Shown one piece after another: positions 44,254 to 53,222 of a stretch of DNA of 64,000 bases (position 1 is its first letter; each line of letters starts with the position of its first letter). The translations under genes were made by a program, and so were the position numbers. The notes under the pieces are model-generated. The model saw nothing but the letters and a program-made list of their open reading frames with translations. It did not search any database and was not told where the DNA came from. The stretch is from Fodinibius sp051746985. Lineage in GTDB: Bacteria; Bacteroidota; Rhodothermia; Balneolales; Balneolaceae. Location: contig JBNJFP010000010.1 of NCBI GenBank assembly GCA_051746985.1, forward strand, positions 31,927-95,926, written 5' to 3'.

Positions 44254-44862
44254 TCAATTCTTTGACTTGACAACATTCATCAAATAATACATCTCGGCAG
44301 CGATTTGCTTACAGCGCTCATCGTAGGTTGCGGCTTCTTGGGGTGTGCCATCAGACTCTTTGGGATCGACGTACGGAATAGAAAACCGTTTCTCGGCACC
44401 TGGTACAATCGGACAGTTTTGATCGGCATCGGAGCAGGTCATTATAGCCGCAAAATTTTTCTGTGGATTGTAAGCATCATCAAACGTTTTGGAAAAGCAC
44501 ATTAGCGGTTTTTCGTCCTCACCAAAAAACACCTCGTACCGTGGATTTTTGCCACCGGGGTTTTCGACTTTAAATCCGGCCCGCTCTACAGCCTCCACTG
44601 CCCTCGAATTAAAAGCCGTGGCTTCGGTGCCCCCAGAATAGGTTTCAATATTATCTACATCAAAATGCTTTGCCATTACTGCTGACCAAATCTGACAAAG
44701 ATGACTTCGCCGGCTGTTATGAGTACAAATAAAAGTTAGGTTTGCAGATTCCTTAGATCGGATATAATCGGCTATATCCGTTAGCTTTTGCTTTCGTTGA
44801 TCCGGGATTGCTTTGAGGTTTTCTTCAAGACTGCTGATGTATTGTTCTATCTCTGAATACAC
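44254..44862 (-). CDS. arsC: Arsenate reductase / low-MW phosphatase-like, ArsC type
   Basis: The protein should reduce arsenate to arsenite. Its P-loop is C46-THNSR-R52-S in FICTHNSRRSHLCQIW, the LMW-phosphatase CX5R fold of thioredoxin-coupled ArsC. The redox cysteines are C143 and C150 in MTCSDADQNCPIVPG, the same six-residue spacing as C82/C89 of Bacillus ArsC. I start it at the GTG at 44862 (202 residues): from there the N-terminus VYSEIEQYISSLEE follows the family pattern. A longer frame from 45006 would overlap arsM by 62 bases and begins with unrelated sequence. It is the last gene of arsR-arsM-arsC, after an 82-base spacer that contains a large palindrome. Confidence 0.88.
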   Translation of the reverse strand: MYSEIEQYISSLEENLKAIPDQRKQKLTDIADYIRSKESANLTFICTHNSRRSHLCQIWSAVMAKHFDVDNIETYSGGTEATAFNSRAVEAVERAGFKVENPGGKNPRYEVFFGEDEKPLMCFSKTFDDAYNPQKNFAAIMTCSDADQNCPIVPGAEKRFSIPYVDPKESDGTPQEAATYDERCKQIAAEMYYLMNVVKSKN

Positions 44863-44900
44863 AATAATTTTATTGGTTAGAATTTGTTTGTTCCAATTCG

Positions 44901-44934
44901 ATTGCAGGGATGTATTGCAATACGTTCCTGCAAT
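44901..44934. repeat. 34-bp near-perfect palindrome between arsM and arsC
   Basis: The block reads ATTGCAGG at its left end and CCTGCAAT at its right, with GTATTGCAATAC at its centre; only two of the seventeen pairs are G-T rather than Watson-Crick. No loop remains, so it fits a duplex protein-binding site or a long RNA hairpin with a tiny loop. It starts 39 bases upstream of the arsC start and could tune arsC relative to arsM. Confidence 0.55.
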
Positions 44935-44944
44935 ATGGTTTTCA

Positions 44945-45850
44945 TCAACAGCAACCTGATCCCGGTGTGCAAGCTGGACCTGAAGTAGAAATTTGTACCG
45001 GTTCATCCATTGTTATGGGTTTATCGCCACCTTCACCAAAAGGCTTTTGAGCAAATACTGTGATGCTGTAGATGCCGGTATCTCCGTTTTTAAACTCAGC
45101 TATTTCCACTTCGGATAAATATCGAGCTAAAATATCATCTGGGAGTTCAATCGTTTTCTCTTTTTGAATCGTGATATTTTTAAATCCAAGATCCTCAATG
45201 TGTCCCAAATATTCCTCCTTTTGAATCGCCCCGGATACGCAACCGGCATACATTTCAGCATCTTTGCGCAGAGCCTCGGGTAATTTACCTACCAGCACAA
45301 TATCCGAAATGCTAAAATGTCCACCTGGTTTTAGCGTGCGAAAAATTTCGGAAAAAACTTTGGGTTTATTGGGCACCAAATTGAGGACACAATTACTGAC
45401 GATTACATCGGCTACGTCGTCTGATACGGGTATCTCTTCAATATCCCCATACCGAAATTCAACGTTGTTGTATCCCAGTTTCTCAGCGTTTTGGCGGGCT
45501 TTGGCAATCATCGGCTCGGCAAAATCGATGCCGATCACTTTCCCTGTTGATCCGGCTTCATGACGGGCCACAAAACAGTCATTACCGGCTCCTGATCCAA
45601 GATCAATCACCGTATTGCCCTCTTTTATTTTCGCAAACTCGGTGGGCAAACCGCACCCAAGACCCATGTCGGCATCTTTGTTATAGCCCTGGATCTCGCT
45701 ATAATCATCGGTCATTACATTATAGACTTCATCTCCAGTTGATCCACAGCAAGAGCTACTTTTAACCTGCATGGACTGTTGACCAATTTGGCTGTACTTC
45801 TCTTTTACTGTTTGTTTTAGTTCTTCAGCTGTTTTTTTAGTTGTACTCAT
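44945..45850 (-). CDS. arsM: ArsM, arsenite S-adenosylmethionine methyltransferase
   Basis: The 301-residue enzyme methylates arsenite using SAM. The SAM site is VIDLGSGAGNDCFVA (82-96). The catalytic cysteines are C66 in GLGCGLP, C154 in VSNCVLNLVP and C204 in YAGCVSGA; an extra pair C34-C35 lies in SSSCCGS near the N-terminus. It ends GPACTPGSGCC (C294, C300, C301), a tail almost identical to that of ArsD in the same locus. The gene starts one base before the arsR stop region (45852), so arsR and arsM are transcribed together. Products would be mono- to trimethylated arsenicals, possibly exported by the ArsP-like permease. Confidence 0.95.
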   Translation of the reverse strand: MSTTKKTAEELKQTVKEKYSQIGQQSMQVKSSSCCGSTGDEVYNVMTDDYSEIQGYNKDADMGLGCGLPTEFAKIKEGNTVIDLGSGAGNDCFVARHEAGSTGKVIGIDFAEPMIAKARQNAEKLGYNNVEFRYGDIEEIPVSDDVADVIVSNCVLNLVPNKPKVFSEIFRTLKPGGHFSISDIVLVGKLPEALRKDAEMYAGCVSGAIQKEEYLGHIEDLGFKNITIQKEKTIELPDDILARYLSEVEIAEFKNGDTGIYSITVFAQKPFGEGGDKPITMDEPVQISTSGPACTPGSGCC

Positions 45851-45851
45851 A

Positions 45852-46187
45852 TCAGCAGCATTGTTCTTCAGTTGCAGTTGTCAAATTCTTAATCAGCGGG
45901 ATCAGCAATTCACTGAGTTCAGTTATTCCCTCGGGATTTAGGCAGTAGCACGTACGCACACCATCTACTTCTCCTTTTATAATTCCGGCTTCTTTCAGCG
46001 CTTTTAAATGTTGCGATACCGTTGATTGTGCCAAAGGCAGCTCATTAGTAATATCCCCACAGATGCAGGTATCACGCTCGGCAAGTAATTCAATTATTGC
46101 AATACGTGCCGGGTGTCCGAGCGCTTTCATCAGCTCGGCGGTACGTTTTTGAGAAATATCAAACAATTTTGCTTTTGTTATAGCCAT
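45852..46187 (-). CDS. arsR: ArsR-family metalloid-responsive repressor
   Basis: The 111-residue winged-helix repressor has the ArsR layout: HPARIAIIELLAE, then the sensor helix with C41-x-C43 (DTCICGDI), then the recognition helix QSTVSQHLKALKEAG. The CxC just before the recognition helix matches the arsenite site of plasmid R773 ArsR; C80-x-C82 and the terminal C110-C111 add further thiols. I chose the ATG at 46187; an ATG at 46250 would place the start upstream of the operator. ATCGT-AAATTT-ACGAT lies 17 bases before the start, so it should repress itself, and the same motif fronts the other two ars units. Confidence 0.93.
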   Translation of the reverse strand: MAITKAKLFDISQKRTAELMKALGHPARIAIIELLAERDTCICGDITNELPLAQSTVSQHLKALKEAGIIKGEVDGVRTCYCLNPEGITELSELLIPLIKNLTTATEEQCC

Positions 46188-46203
46188 AGTATCTATCAAT
46201 ATT

Positions 46204-46219
46204 ATCGTAAATTTACGAT
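46204..46219. promoter_or_regulatory. Candidate ArsR operator 4 (arsR promoter)
   Basis: ATCGTAAATTTACGAT is a perfect 16-bp palindrome 17 bases upstream of arsR. It is the most symmetrical of the four ATCGT-N6-ACGAT copies and is probably the autoregulatory site. Confidence 0.7.
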
Positions 46220-46270
46220 TAAATGTACGCTGATTGAATTCTTTTGTCAAGCAAATAAGTACTCTTCAAT

Positions 46271-46304
46271 AAAAAAAAGGAGGCCCGAGTCAACGAGCCC
46301 CCTT
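46271..46304 (-). terminator. Terminator of the IPT/TIG lipoprotein gene
   Basis: AAGGAGGCCCG (46277-46287) pairs with CGAGCCCCCTT (46294-46304) with two mismatches; the A-run on the left gives seven or so U on the - strand. It lies 62 bases after the lipoprotein stop and 20 bases beyond the longest arsR frame. Confidence 0.7.
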
Positions 46305-46365
46305 TGTGATCAGCACACCTCACATAGGGATGTGAGACGTTTCGGAACGAATTGAGACTACTATC

Positions 46366-48000
46366 TTATTTTTCCCACTTAATCCATTCAGCATCAGTGG
46401 TCCAGTCTTGTTCAGAACCTTTAACCCCTACAGCACCACTGAAATCAACCGGGGTGTAGAAATCATCATCAGGAACAGATTCTCCTTGAGTTGCAGGATC
46501 TGAACCTTCTACTAGTGAAAAGTCGTAGTTTGCAGCATCGGTGAACGGTGAATCGTCGATAACACTAAGTCCTACATCTTCCATTGAATATGGCAAGTCA
46601 GAGTAGTCATTAGATGCGTTATTATAAGAGAAGTTACCACCGAAAGTTAACGTATTGCCAATGTTACCTTCCGTTCCATCAGTTTCCACATGAATGGGTA
46701 CAACCGCGTTTCCATAATTGGCAAAAATGATATTTTTATAGTCTCCGGTAAGACCTTCTCGGAGCATTGTGCCATATATTTCTTCACCGTTGTCAGTATC
46801 ATTACCCCACATCGTTGCATTGTAGACTTTGGGTGCCGTCGGGCCATTTCCACCGTCACATTCCCCGGTATCAGCACAACCATCGTTCTCCCAACCACGG
46901 TTTGATGGGTAGCCTTCGGTTGTAATACCTAACCAAAACTGTCCTCTTCCAGTCCATCCCTGGTCACCATCAAAGGTATCGTCTGCGGCATCTACGATAA
47001 CGAGGTATTTAATATCATGCGTACCTCCAAAAGGTTCAATACCATCATCTACCGATTTAAAGATACTGATGTGGTCAAACTGAGTTCCACTACCAACAGA
47101 ATAGGTGGTGAGTGCCTGCAGCTCACTACCCGCAGCGATACTGTATCCTGAATAGTTGATTTGGACGTAACTCAGTACACCGCTGTCATCGTCGTCTTTG
47201 AAGGATTCTCCTCCGTCAATGTCAGCACCAAACTGCACACCTTCAGAAAGACCTTCAATTTCACCTTGTCCGCCAGGAACATTGTTGCTGGCTTTGCCGG
47301 CCATAATGATTCCGCCCCAGCTTGCAACTTCTTTCCTGGTAGAGGTAAAGACAATAGGATTATCGGCTTCTCCTTCGGCGACTAATCTACCAGAAGGTCG
47401 TTCAGTAGCATAGTTGGATTCGTCTCCTGGTATAGTAATAATAGTTCCTACATCATCCGCATTACCATTGTGATATTCAAACTCAACTTTTACGCCCGGT
47501 TCAACAGTAAGCGTGGCGCCCGGAAGCACAAATTGAGGACCTGCAATTGTTGTATCACTAGACCAAGTTTCATCTTGGTAGATCAGCGTTTTATTACCCG
47601 GGAAATCCTGATATGTCTGAGGAACAATGCCAAAGGAAGCACTTGATTCAGCAGTTTCATCATTTGCTTCTACTGAAATAGGACCATCATCAGCTCCTTC
47701 AGGAACCGTCACAGTCAGTTCAGTAGAAGAGGCAGATTCAACCGTAGCTTCTACATCTCCTCCAAAAGTAACTGTATTATCGTCAGCTTCAGAAGCAAAA
47801 TTTTCGCCTGTAATGGTTACTTCCTGGCCAAAATCGGCATAGGCAGGTTCAAAAGAACTTATAGAAGGTGTTCCACCATTTCCATCTCCGTTGTCGTCAC
47901 CCCCATTTACAGGGTTGTCATCACCACCGCAACCCGCAAAGGTTAAGGCAAAGGCAAGTACAAATAAGCTTGCTAGTTTTGTAAAATTAATCTTCATCAT
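46366..48000 (-). CDS. IPT/TIG-domain surface lipoprotein
   Basis: The 544-residue protein has a lipobox (LTFAGCGG) followed by a Gly/Asp/Asn-rich linker. An IPT/TIG immunoglobulin-like domain follows (about 45-125: ISSFEPAYADFGQEVTITGENF). The rest (about 130-544) is rich in Gly, Asp and Asn with patterns such as WGGIIMAGKAS and VDDGIEPFGGTHDIKYL, which suggest a beta-helix. It is strongly acidic. It lies 114 bases downstream of the TonB-dependent receptor on the same strand, an arrangement like SusC/SusD-type pairs, so it may capture the receptor's ligand outside the cell. It is not a SusD homologue by sequence; the ligand is unknown. Confidence 0.75.
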   Translation of the reverse strand: MMKINFTKLASLFVLAFALTFAGCGGDDNPVNGGDDNGDGNGGTPSISSFEPAYADFGQEVTITGENFASEADDNTVTFGGDVEATVESASSTELTVTVPEGADDGPISVEANDETAESSASFGIVPQTYQDFPGNKTLIYQDETWSSDTTIAGPQFVLPGATLTVEPGVKVEFEYHNGNADDVGTIITIPGDESNYATERPSGRLVAEGEADNPIVFTSTRKEVASWGGIIMAGKASNNVPGGQGEIEGLSEGVQFGADIDGGESFKDDDDSGVLSYVQINYSGYSIAAGSELQALTTYSVGSGTQFDHISIFKSVDDGIEPFGGTHDIKYLVIVDAADDTFDGDQGWTGRGQFWLGITTEGYPSNRGWENDGCADTGECDGGNGPTAPKVYNATMWGNDTDNGEEIYGTMLREGLTGDYKNIIFANYGNAVVPIHVETDGTEGNIGNTLTFGGNFSYNNASNDYSDLPYSMEDVGLSVIDDSPFTDAANYDFSLVEGSDPATQGESVPDDDFYTPVDFSGAVGVKGSEQDWTTDAEWIKWEK

Positions 48001-48114
48001 GTGATTATTTGATTAGGTTATTAGGTTAGTTTGAACTGGATTTGATTATAAGGCACATACTTTAAGAAACGGTTAACTGCACATCAGCAAATAGTTAAAA
48101 GAGCTTTGATCATT

Positions 48115-50892
48115 TTAAAACGAAAGCGTTGCTCCAAGTTTGAACGTAGCACCCGGCTTGTATTTAAACGTAGTCACATCTCCGAGTGTGTATTCGCGAG
48201 AATCTTTAAGTAAATTATTGGCTTCCAGACTTAAGTCGATCCGACCTATGGAATGATCGATCTTAACACCCAAGTCATGAAATGGTTGCTCATATTCATC
48301 ATGACGTTGAGGTCTTTTGCCAACAGTCACGATTCGTTCTCCGAAGGTGTTGTAGCTCACAGAGAAGTCCGTCCTCCAATCGGGCATTGAATAAAAGACT
48401 GATGCATTAATAACATATGGAGATTGCCCTACCATGGGTCGTTTAGTATTGGCTACTCTATTTTGCTCTGTTTCGCTCATTCGAGTTTCTGAAAAGATGT
48501 ATGAAGCGTTGGCAACGACCTGAAGGCGGTCAGTTATATTTTTGCGACCCTCCAGTTCAACTCCATAAAGATCTGCTTCTTGGGCGTTACCATACCTTAC
48601 TTCATTGGCTTCTGTAAGTCGGTAAAACTTTTCAATAGGTTGTTCAAACTGTTTGTAAAAAAGGCTCACTGCAATCATTTGCCCACCCTGGGGATATTTC
48701 TCGAAGCGAATATCATAGTTGGTGATGTTGGTTTGCGTCAACTCCGGATTTCCGTACACACGCTGGCCTCCGAGATAATCGGCGAAAGCAAAGTTTGAGA
48801 TCTCTCGAAATTCAGGTCGTGCTAGTGTCTGAGAATAAGCTGCACGGAGATTTGTCTGCTTCCCAACTTCGTATGTGAGATTCACAGCAGGTAGAAAATC
48901 AGTGTTTTCTACACGAGAAACTTCTTCATACTCCCCATTCAAACCATCTGGAGTCTCAATCGTTTGTTTGGATTGCTCAGCTCGCAATCCAACCTCAAGC
49001 GAAAGATTATCAAATATCTGCCATTTGTTACTAATGAAGGCTGCATAAATATTTTGTGCCCCATCATACCAATCTTTATTAAACTGAGTTGATTCTACCA
49101 ACTCCATGTATTCAAGTACATTATTATCATCGAACAAAGTGCCAGGACTTTGTCCAGCTAAATCACCAGGAACAAAAGGAGGAATTGCATCTCGATAAGC
49201 AATACGGCGTGAAGTAAATCGACGATCTTTAATCATCGCATTTCCCCCGACGGTAACATCCAGAAACTTTAGCGGTTTAAGTTTGTATTTTAGCTCACCC
49301 GAGTAGTTATTATCGTCCTGATTGGAAAAGAAATGACCGTTATTATCTCCAAACGCACTAAATTCAAAGTCTCCGGAACCTGTTCTATTATACTGTGTGC
49401 TACGACGATCGGGACGAAAACGCTGGGCTTTATTGTATCCAATATTACCTTCGAGAGTTGATTGTAGGAAATTTTCAAAATATGTCTCACCTTGTAATAT
49501 TGTTGAAAAAATGGTGCGGCGATCAAAATCCGATACCGTCTGGCGTGTCGTAAAGTTTAAAGCATCGCCCTCAACGATTGTTTTACGATCCGTTGCCGAA
49601 TTAGAGTATAGCGTCTTCAAGCCGAACTTGGTTACCGAGGATGGTTTTATAAAAGCATTTAGCATACCACTCAGCTCTGCAGTTTCTAATCCTTCGCTTT
49701 TGTCAAAATTTGAGTTGAAATTAGCCGTACCGTCTTCTCTAAAATCCTGAATAAATTTTTCTGTTTTATTTGGCTCTAAATCCCTATTGAACTTGTATGA
49801 GAAGTTACTGACAATCCCAATTGGCAATTTGTCTTGATTAAATTGGTTTGCATACTTTATGCTATAACTCTGTGACGGCGTACTCCGCTTGTTATTGCTG
49901 ATGTTCCAGTCGTTATGCAAATCCTGCATAATACTCTTGGCATCTGATGGATTTGCACGCTCCCCGTTAAGCGCAGAAGGAAGGCTTCGCTTACCACTAT
50001 CATATCCTAAAAAATCGGTAGAACTCCCAGGACTGGTATATGTATTTGCAAAGGTCGAAACGGTGTTATAACTGGTGGAATAACTGACAGAAAAATTTCT
50101 TTCGTCCGGAAATTCTTTGGTAAGAATTTTAACGGATCCGCCTGAAAACTCACCTAACTGATCGGCTGTATAGGTCTTCTGAACCATGATGCTTTCAACC
50201 AATCCACTGCCAAATAAATCAGTTGGAGCCTCTTTTTTGTTGGGATCTGTTGAAGGTAATTGTGAACCGTTGAGCTGAATATTACCGTAACGATTTCCAA
50301 GACCACGTACATATACATCTTTACCATTGCGAACGGTGACGCCTGTTACACGCTTCATAGCTGCTGCCACGTTACTGTCACCAATTTTAGATAACTGTTC
50401 CAAAGAAATTCCATCTTGAACTGGAACTGATTTACGCTGCATAGAAAGCAAACCTGCTTCACTAGTACTGACTGCACCAGCTGTTACGGTCACCTCTTCC
50501 ATATCCACCGTTTGCGGTTCCAAACTAATGTTGAGAGAGGTTGTTTCACCGGATTCTACGGTAACATCCGTTATCGTTTTTTTAGTGTAGGAAATAAACG
50601 AAACAATTAATGTATAGGAGCCCGAATCAATGCCGGCAATACTAAATTTACCGTCGATATCTGTTGCGGCTCCTTTGGTAGAACCTTCAATAGCGACATT
50701 GGCTCCAATTACGGTTTCACCGGTTTTTGCATCAACGATAGTGCCTGTAATCTTACCCGCATCGGACTGTGCGATTACTAACGTTGTGAAACTGCAAAAA
50801 ACAAACGCAAGTGCTGCAAGTTTTTTTACGAAAGATAGGTTTAAAGAGTTCAAAATACGTGTGCTGATTTTTGTTTGAGTTGTCCTTAACAT
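48115..50892 (-). CDS. TonB-dependent receptor with carboxypeptidase-like N-terminal domain
   Basis: The roughly 925-residue receptor has a signal peptide (LVIAQSDAG) and a CarboxypepD_reg-like domain (about 45-130: ITGTIVDAKTGETVIGANVA). The plug domain includes SNVAAAMKRVTGVTVRNGKD and VYVRGLGNRYGNIQLNG, and a long beta-barrel ends in GATFKLGATLSF with terminal Phe. The plug motif VRGLGNRY is typical of a receptor class often linked with phytate, peptide or phosphate-starvation loci. I place the start at the ATG 50892; the GTG at 50910 is an alternative. Uptake needs TonB and an ExbBD motor, and an ExbB/ExbD operon lies 4 kb away on the same strand. The ligand is not predictable. Confidence 0.9.
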   Translation of the reverse strand: MLRTTQTKISTRILNSLNLSFVKKLAALAFVFCSFTTLVIAQSDAGKITGTIVDAKTGETVIGANVAIEGSTKGAATDIDGKFSIAGIDSGSYTLIVSFISYTKKTITDVTVESGETTSLNISLEPQTVDMEEVTVTAGAVSTSEAGLLSMQRKSVPVQDGISLEQLSKIGDSNVAAAMKRVTGVTVRNGKDVYVRGLGNRYGNIQLNGSQLPSTDPNKKEAPTDLFGSGLVESIMVQKTYTADQLGEFSGGSVKILTKEFPDERNFSVSYSTSYNTVSTFANTYTSPGSSTDFLGYDSGKRSLPSALNGERANPSDAKSIMQDLHNDWNISNNKRSTPSQSYSIKYANQFNQDKLPIGIVSNFSYKFNRDLEPNKTEKFIQDFREDGTANFNSNFDKSEGLETAELSGMLNAFIKPSSVTKFGLKTLYSNSATDRKTIVEGDALNFTTRQTVSDFDRRTIFSTILQGETYFENFLQSTLEGNIGYNKAQRFRPDRRSTQYNRTGSGDFEFSAFGDNNGHFFSNQDDNNYSGELKYKLKPLKFLDVTVGGNAMIKDRRFTSRRIAYRDAIPPFVPGDLAGQSPGTLFDDNNVLEYMELVESTQFNKDWYDGAQNIYAAFISNKWQIFDNLSLEVGLRAEQSKQTIETPDGLNGEYEEVSRVENTDFLPAVNLTYEVGKQTNLRAAYSQTLARPEFREISNFAFADYLGGQRVYGNPELTQTNITNYDIRFEKYPQGGQMIAVSLFYKQFEQPIEKFYRLTEANEVRYGNAQEADLYGVELEGRKNITDRLQVVANASYIFSETRMSETEQNRVANTKRPMVGQSPYVINASVFYSMPDWRTDFSVSYNTFGERIVTVGKRPQRHDEYEQPFHDLGVKIDHSIGRIDLSLEANNLLKDSREYTLGDVTTFKYKPGATFKLGATLSF

Positions 50893-50999
50893 CACTGTCA
50901 AGGATAACACACGTAGATTATTGAACTGTTATGGTAACTTTATGGCTTTGTTATACTAACATTACGAAATTGTTAATCCCCACTCTAAGCAACGAATGA

Positions 51000-53054
51000 T
51001 TATGATGAGGCCTCTTCATTTTCAGATGCACTATTTTCATCCTCACTAGTATCAGAATTGACCTCTTTATCAGCACCATTGGTACTATCCGATTTCTTTT
51101 CGTAAGCAAAAATGCCTTCGGGATATTTTCCTTCGGGATGATCACCCAACAACTCTTTTAAATCATTATGATCCAGAACCTCCTTATCCAGAAGCGTTTT
51201 GGCCATATTTTCAAGTTTATCTCTGTGCTCCATCAATAAATCTTTAGTTCGCTCATAATTTTGACGGATAATCTCTCTGACGGCATCATCGATTTTTTGT
51301 GCCGTCTGCTCTGAATATTTTTTATTGAATCCATAGCTATTCTCAGGATTCTGCGAATCCTTCAGTGAAAGATACCCCAGCTCTTCACTCATACCATATT
51401 CAGCAACCATGGCAAATGCCATATTGGTGATACGCTCGAGATCATTTTGCGCGCCTGTAGAAATGCGACCAAAAATAATTTCTTCAGCAATTCGTCCACC
51501 CAGCAATGCACAAATTTTATCGTTGAGTTCTTCGGTGGTCATCAAAAATCGATCCTCGAGGGGGGTCTGCAGGGTATATCCCAAAGCGGCCAATCCACGG
51601 GGGACAATACTTACTTTCAGCACCGGATCGGTATGCTCCAGATACCATCCTACAATAGCGTGTCCCGATTCGTGATAGGCAACAATTTCCCGCTCACGGG
51701 GACTAATTAACTTATTCTTTTTCTCAAGTCCGGCAATGACACGCTCAATGGAATCTTGGAAATCCTCCATTTCCACCGCATCTTTTCCACGTCGTGCTGC
51801 CATCAGAGCAGCTTCATTACAAAGGTTTGCCAACTCAGCTCCGGCAAAACCGGGTGTTTGCGAAGCTAATAATTTGAGGTCAATATCATCAGACATTTCA
51901 AGATTACGTGTATGCACTTTTAGTACTTCAACACGACCTCTCAAATCAGGTTTATCAATCAAAATCTGGCGATCAAAACGTCCGGGACGAAGTAATGCAG
52001 AATCAAGCACATCAGGACGATTGGTAGCGGCTAAAATGATAACCCCTTTATCAGTATTAAAGCCATCCATCTCACTAAGGAGTTGGTTTAGCGTATTTTC
52101 ACGCTCATCATTCGATCCCATTTGCATTCCCTTCCCACGACTACGTCCAATTGCATCAATTTCATCAATAAAAATGATACAGGGGGCTTTTTCTTTGGCC
52201 TGCTTAAACAGATCACGAACACGAGCTGCTCCTACACCTACAAACATCTCTACAAAATCTGAGCCACTTAAACTAAAGAAAGGTACATCCGCTTCACCAG
52301 CGGTTGCTTTGGCCAATAATGTTTTACCTGTTCCCGGAGGACCCACCAGCAACACTCCTTTTGGCAATGTACCACCAAGCTTGGTAAATTTTTGCGGATT
52401 CCGGAGAAATTCGACGACTTCTTCCACCTCTCCTTTTGCCTCTTCCAGTCCGGCAACGTCTTTAAAAGAAACCTGGTTTTCCGCTTGCTTATCATACAAT
52501 GAGGCTTTGTTCTTACCAATACTCAATACTTGCTGACCAGGATTCATCCGGCGGAAAATATAAATCCAAAAAGCGATAGCAAGTCCAATGGGGATTAGCC
52601 AAATAAGAATACCACTAAACCAATCCTCTTCAATTTGCACATCATAAGTTACGTTATGTTCATCCAATACGGGACGAATTTCATCCCCCTCGAGCATCGT
52701 ACTGGTAAAACGATTTTCCTCCGATGCAGCCGTTAACGTCCATTCAGATTCGCCCTCCTCAGCAGGAGCTACAATTCCCTCTTCAACCGCTTTATCACTG
52801 TATTTTCCATTAATATAAGTGCCATTCTTAATCGTAATTTCATCCACATATCCCTTTTCAACGTACTCAAGAAAGGTACTATATTTTATTTCATCACCCT
52901 CTTCAGGATTCATAAAATAAAATTGAATACCTAACAAAACGAGCAAAAGAACTACATATATCCAAATGGGAAATTTGGGAGAACTATCATTCTCCCGGTC
53001 AGAATTTGGGGAATCTTTCTTTTTATTGAGAGGCTTTTTTTTATTCTCTGACAT
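51000..53054 (-). CDS. ftsH: ATP-dependent zinc metalloprotease FtsH
   Basis: The 684-residue membrane protease degrades misfolded and regulatory proteins. Order: cytoplasmic Lys-rich head, first helix (about 28-48), periplasmic domain (about 50-145), second helix (about 146-167). The AAA+ domain follows with Walker A GPPGTGKT (238-245), pore FVGVGAARVRD, Walker B IIFIDEID and SRH ATNRPDVLDSALLRPGRFDR. The peptidase has HESGH (461-465) with the third zinc ligand Asp further on. The C-terminal tail after about 640 is acidic and Ser-rich (DTSEDENSASENEEASS), longer than usual. It appears to stand alone. Confidence 0.97.
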   Translation of the reverse strand: MSENKKKPLNKKKDSPNSDRENDSSPKFPIWIYVVLLLVLLGIQFYFMNPEEGDEIKYSTFLEYVEKGYVDEITIKNGTYINGKYSDKAVEEGIVAPAEEGESEWTLTAASEENRFTSTMLEGDEIRPVLDEHNVTYDVQIEEDWFSGILIWLIPIGLAIAFWIYIFRRMNPGQQVLSIGKNKASLYDKQAENQVSFKDVAGLEEAKGEVEEVVEFLRNPQKFTKLGGTLPKGVLLVGPPGTGKTLLAKATAGEADVPFFSLSGSDFVEMFVGVGAARVRDLFKQAKEKAPCIIFIDEIDAIGRSRGKGMQMGSNDERENTLNQLLSEMDGFNTDKGVIILAATNRPDVLDSALLRPGRFDRQILIDKPDLRGRVEVLKVHTRNLEMSDDIDLKLLASQTPGFAGAELANLCNEAALMAARRGKDAVEMEDFQDSIERVIAGLEKKNKLISPREREIVAYHESGHAIVGWYLEHTDPVLKVSIVPRGLAALGYTLQTPLEDRFLMTTEELNDKICALLGGRIAEEIIFGRISTGAQNDLERITNMAFAMVAEYGMSEELGYLSLKDSQNPENSYGFNKKYSEQTAQKIDDAVREIIRQNYERTKDLLMEHRDKLENMAKTLLDKEVLDHNDLKELLGDHPEGKYPEGIFAYEKKSDSTNGADKEVNSDTSEDENSASENEEASS

Positions 53055-53162
53055 GAGTTTACAATCAACTATTATTCAAGCTTTATATAAATATACGGCA
53101 AATATTCATCTTGTGCGCACTGCGGGTTTGTCTATTAAAAATTTCTTTTCATCACCACTATA

Positions 53163-53194
53163 AAACAAAAGCCGACCCATTAACGGTCGGCTTT
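53163..53194 (-). terminator. Terminator of thiL
   Basis: AAAGCCGACC (53168-53177) and GGTCGGCTTT (53185-53194) form a perfect 10-bp stem; the left A-run gives U-rich sequence on the - strand. It lies 28 bases after the thiL stop. Confidence 0.85.
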
Positions 53195-53222
53195 AGCAAA
53201 TATTGGATAAACAGGTAGCGAA

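Noticed and set aside
44863..45006. Longer arsenate reductase starting at 45006
   Set aside because: It overlaps arsM by 62 bases and runs through the 34-bp palindrome; the N-terminus from the GTG at 44862 follows the family pattern.
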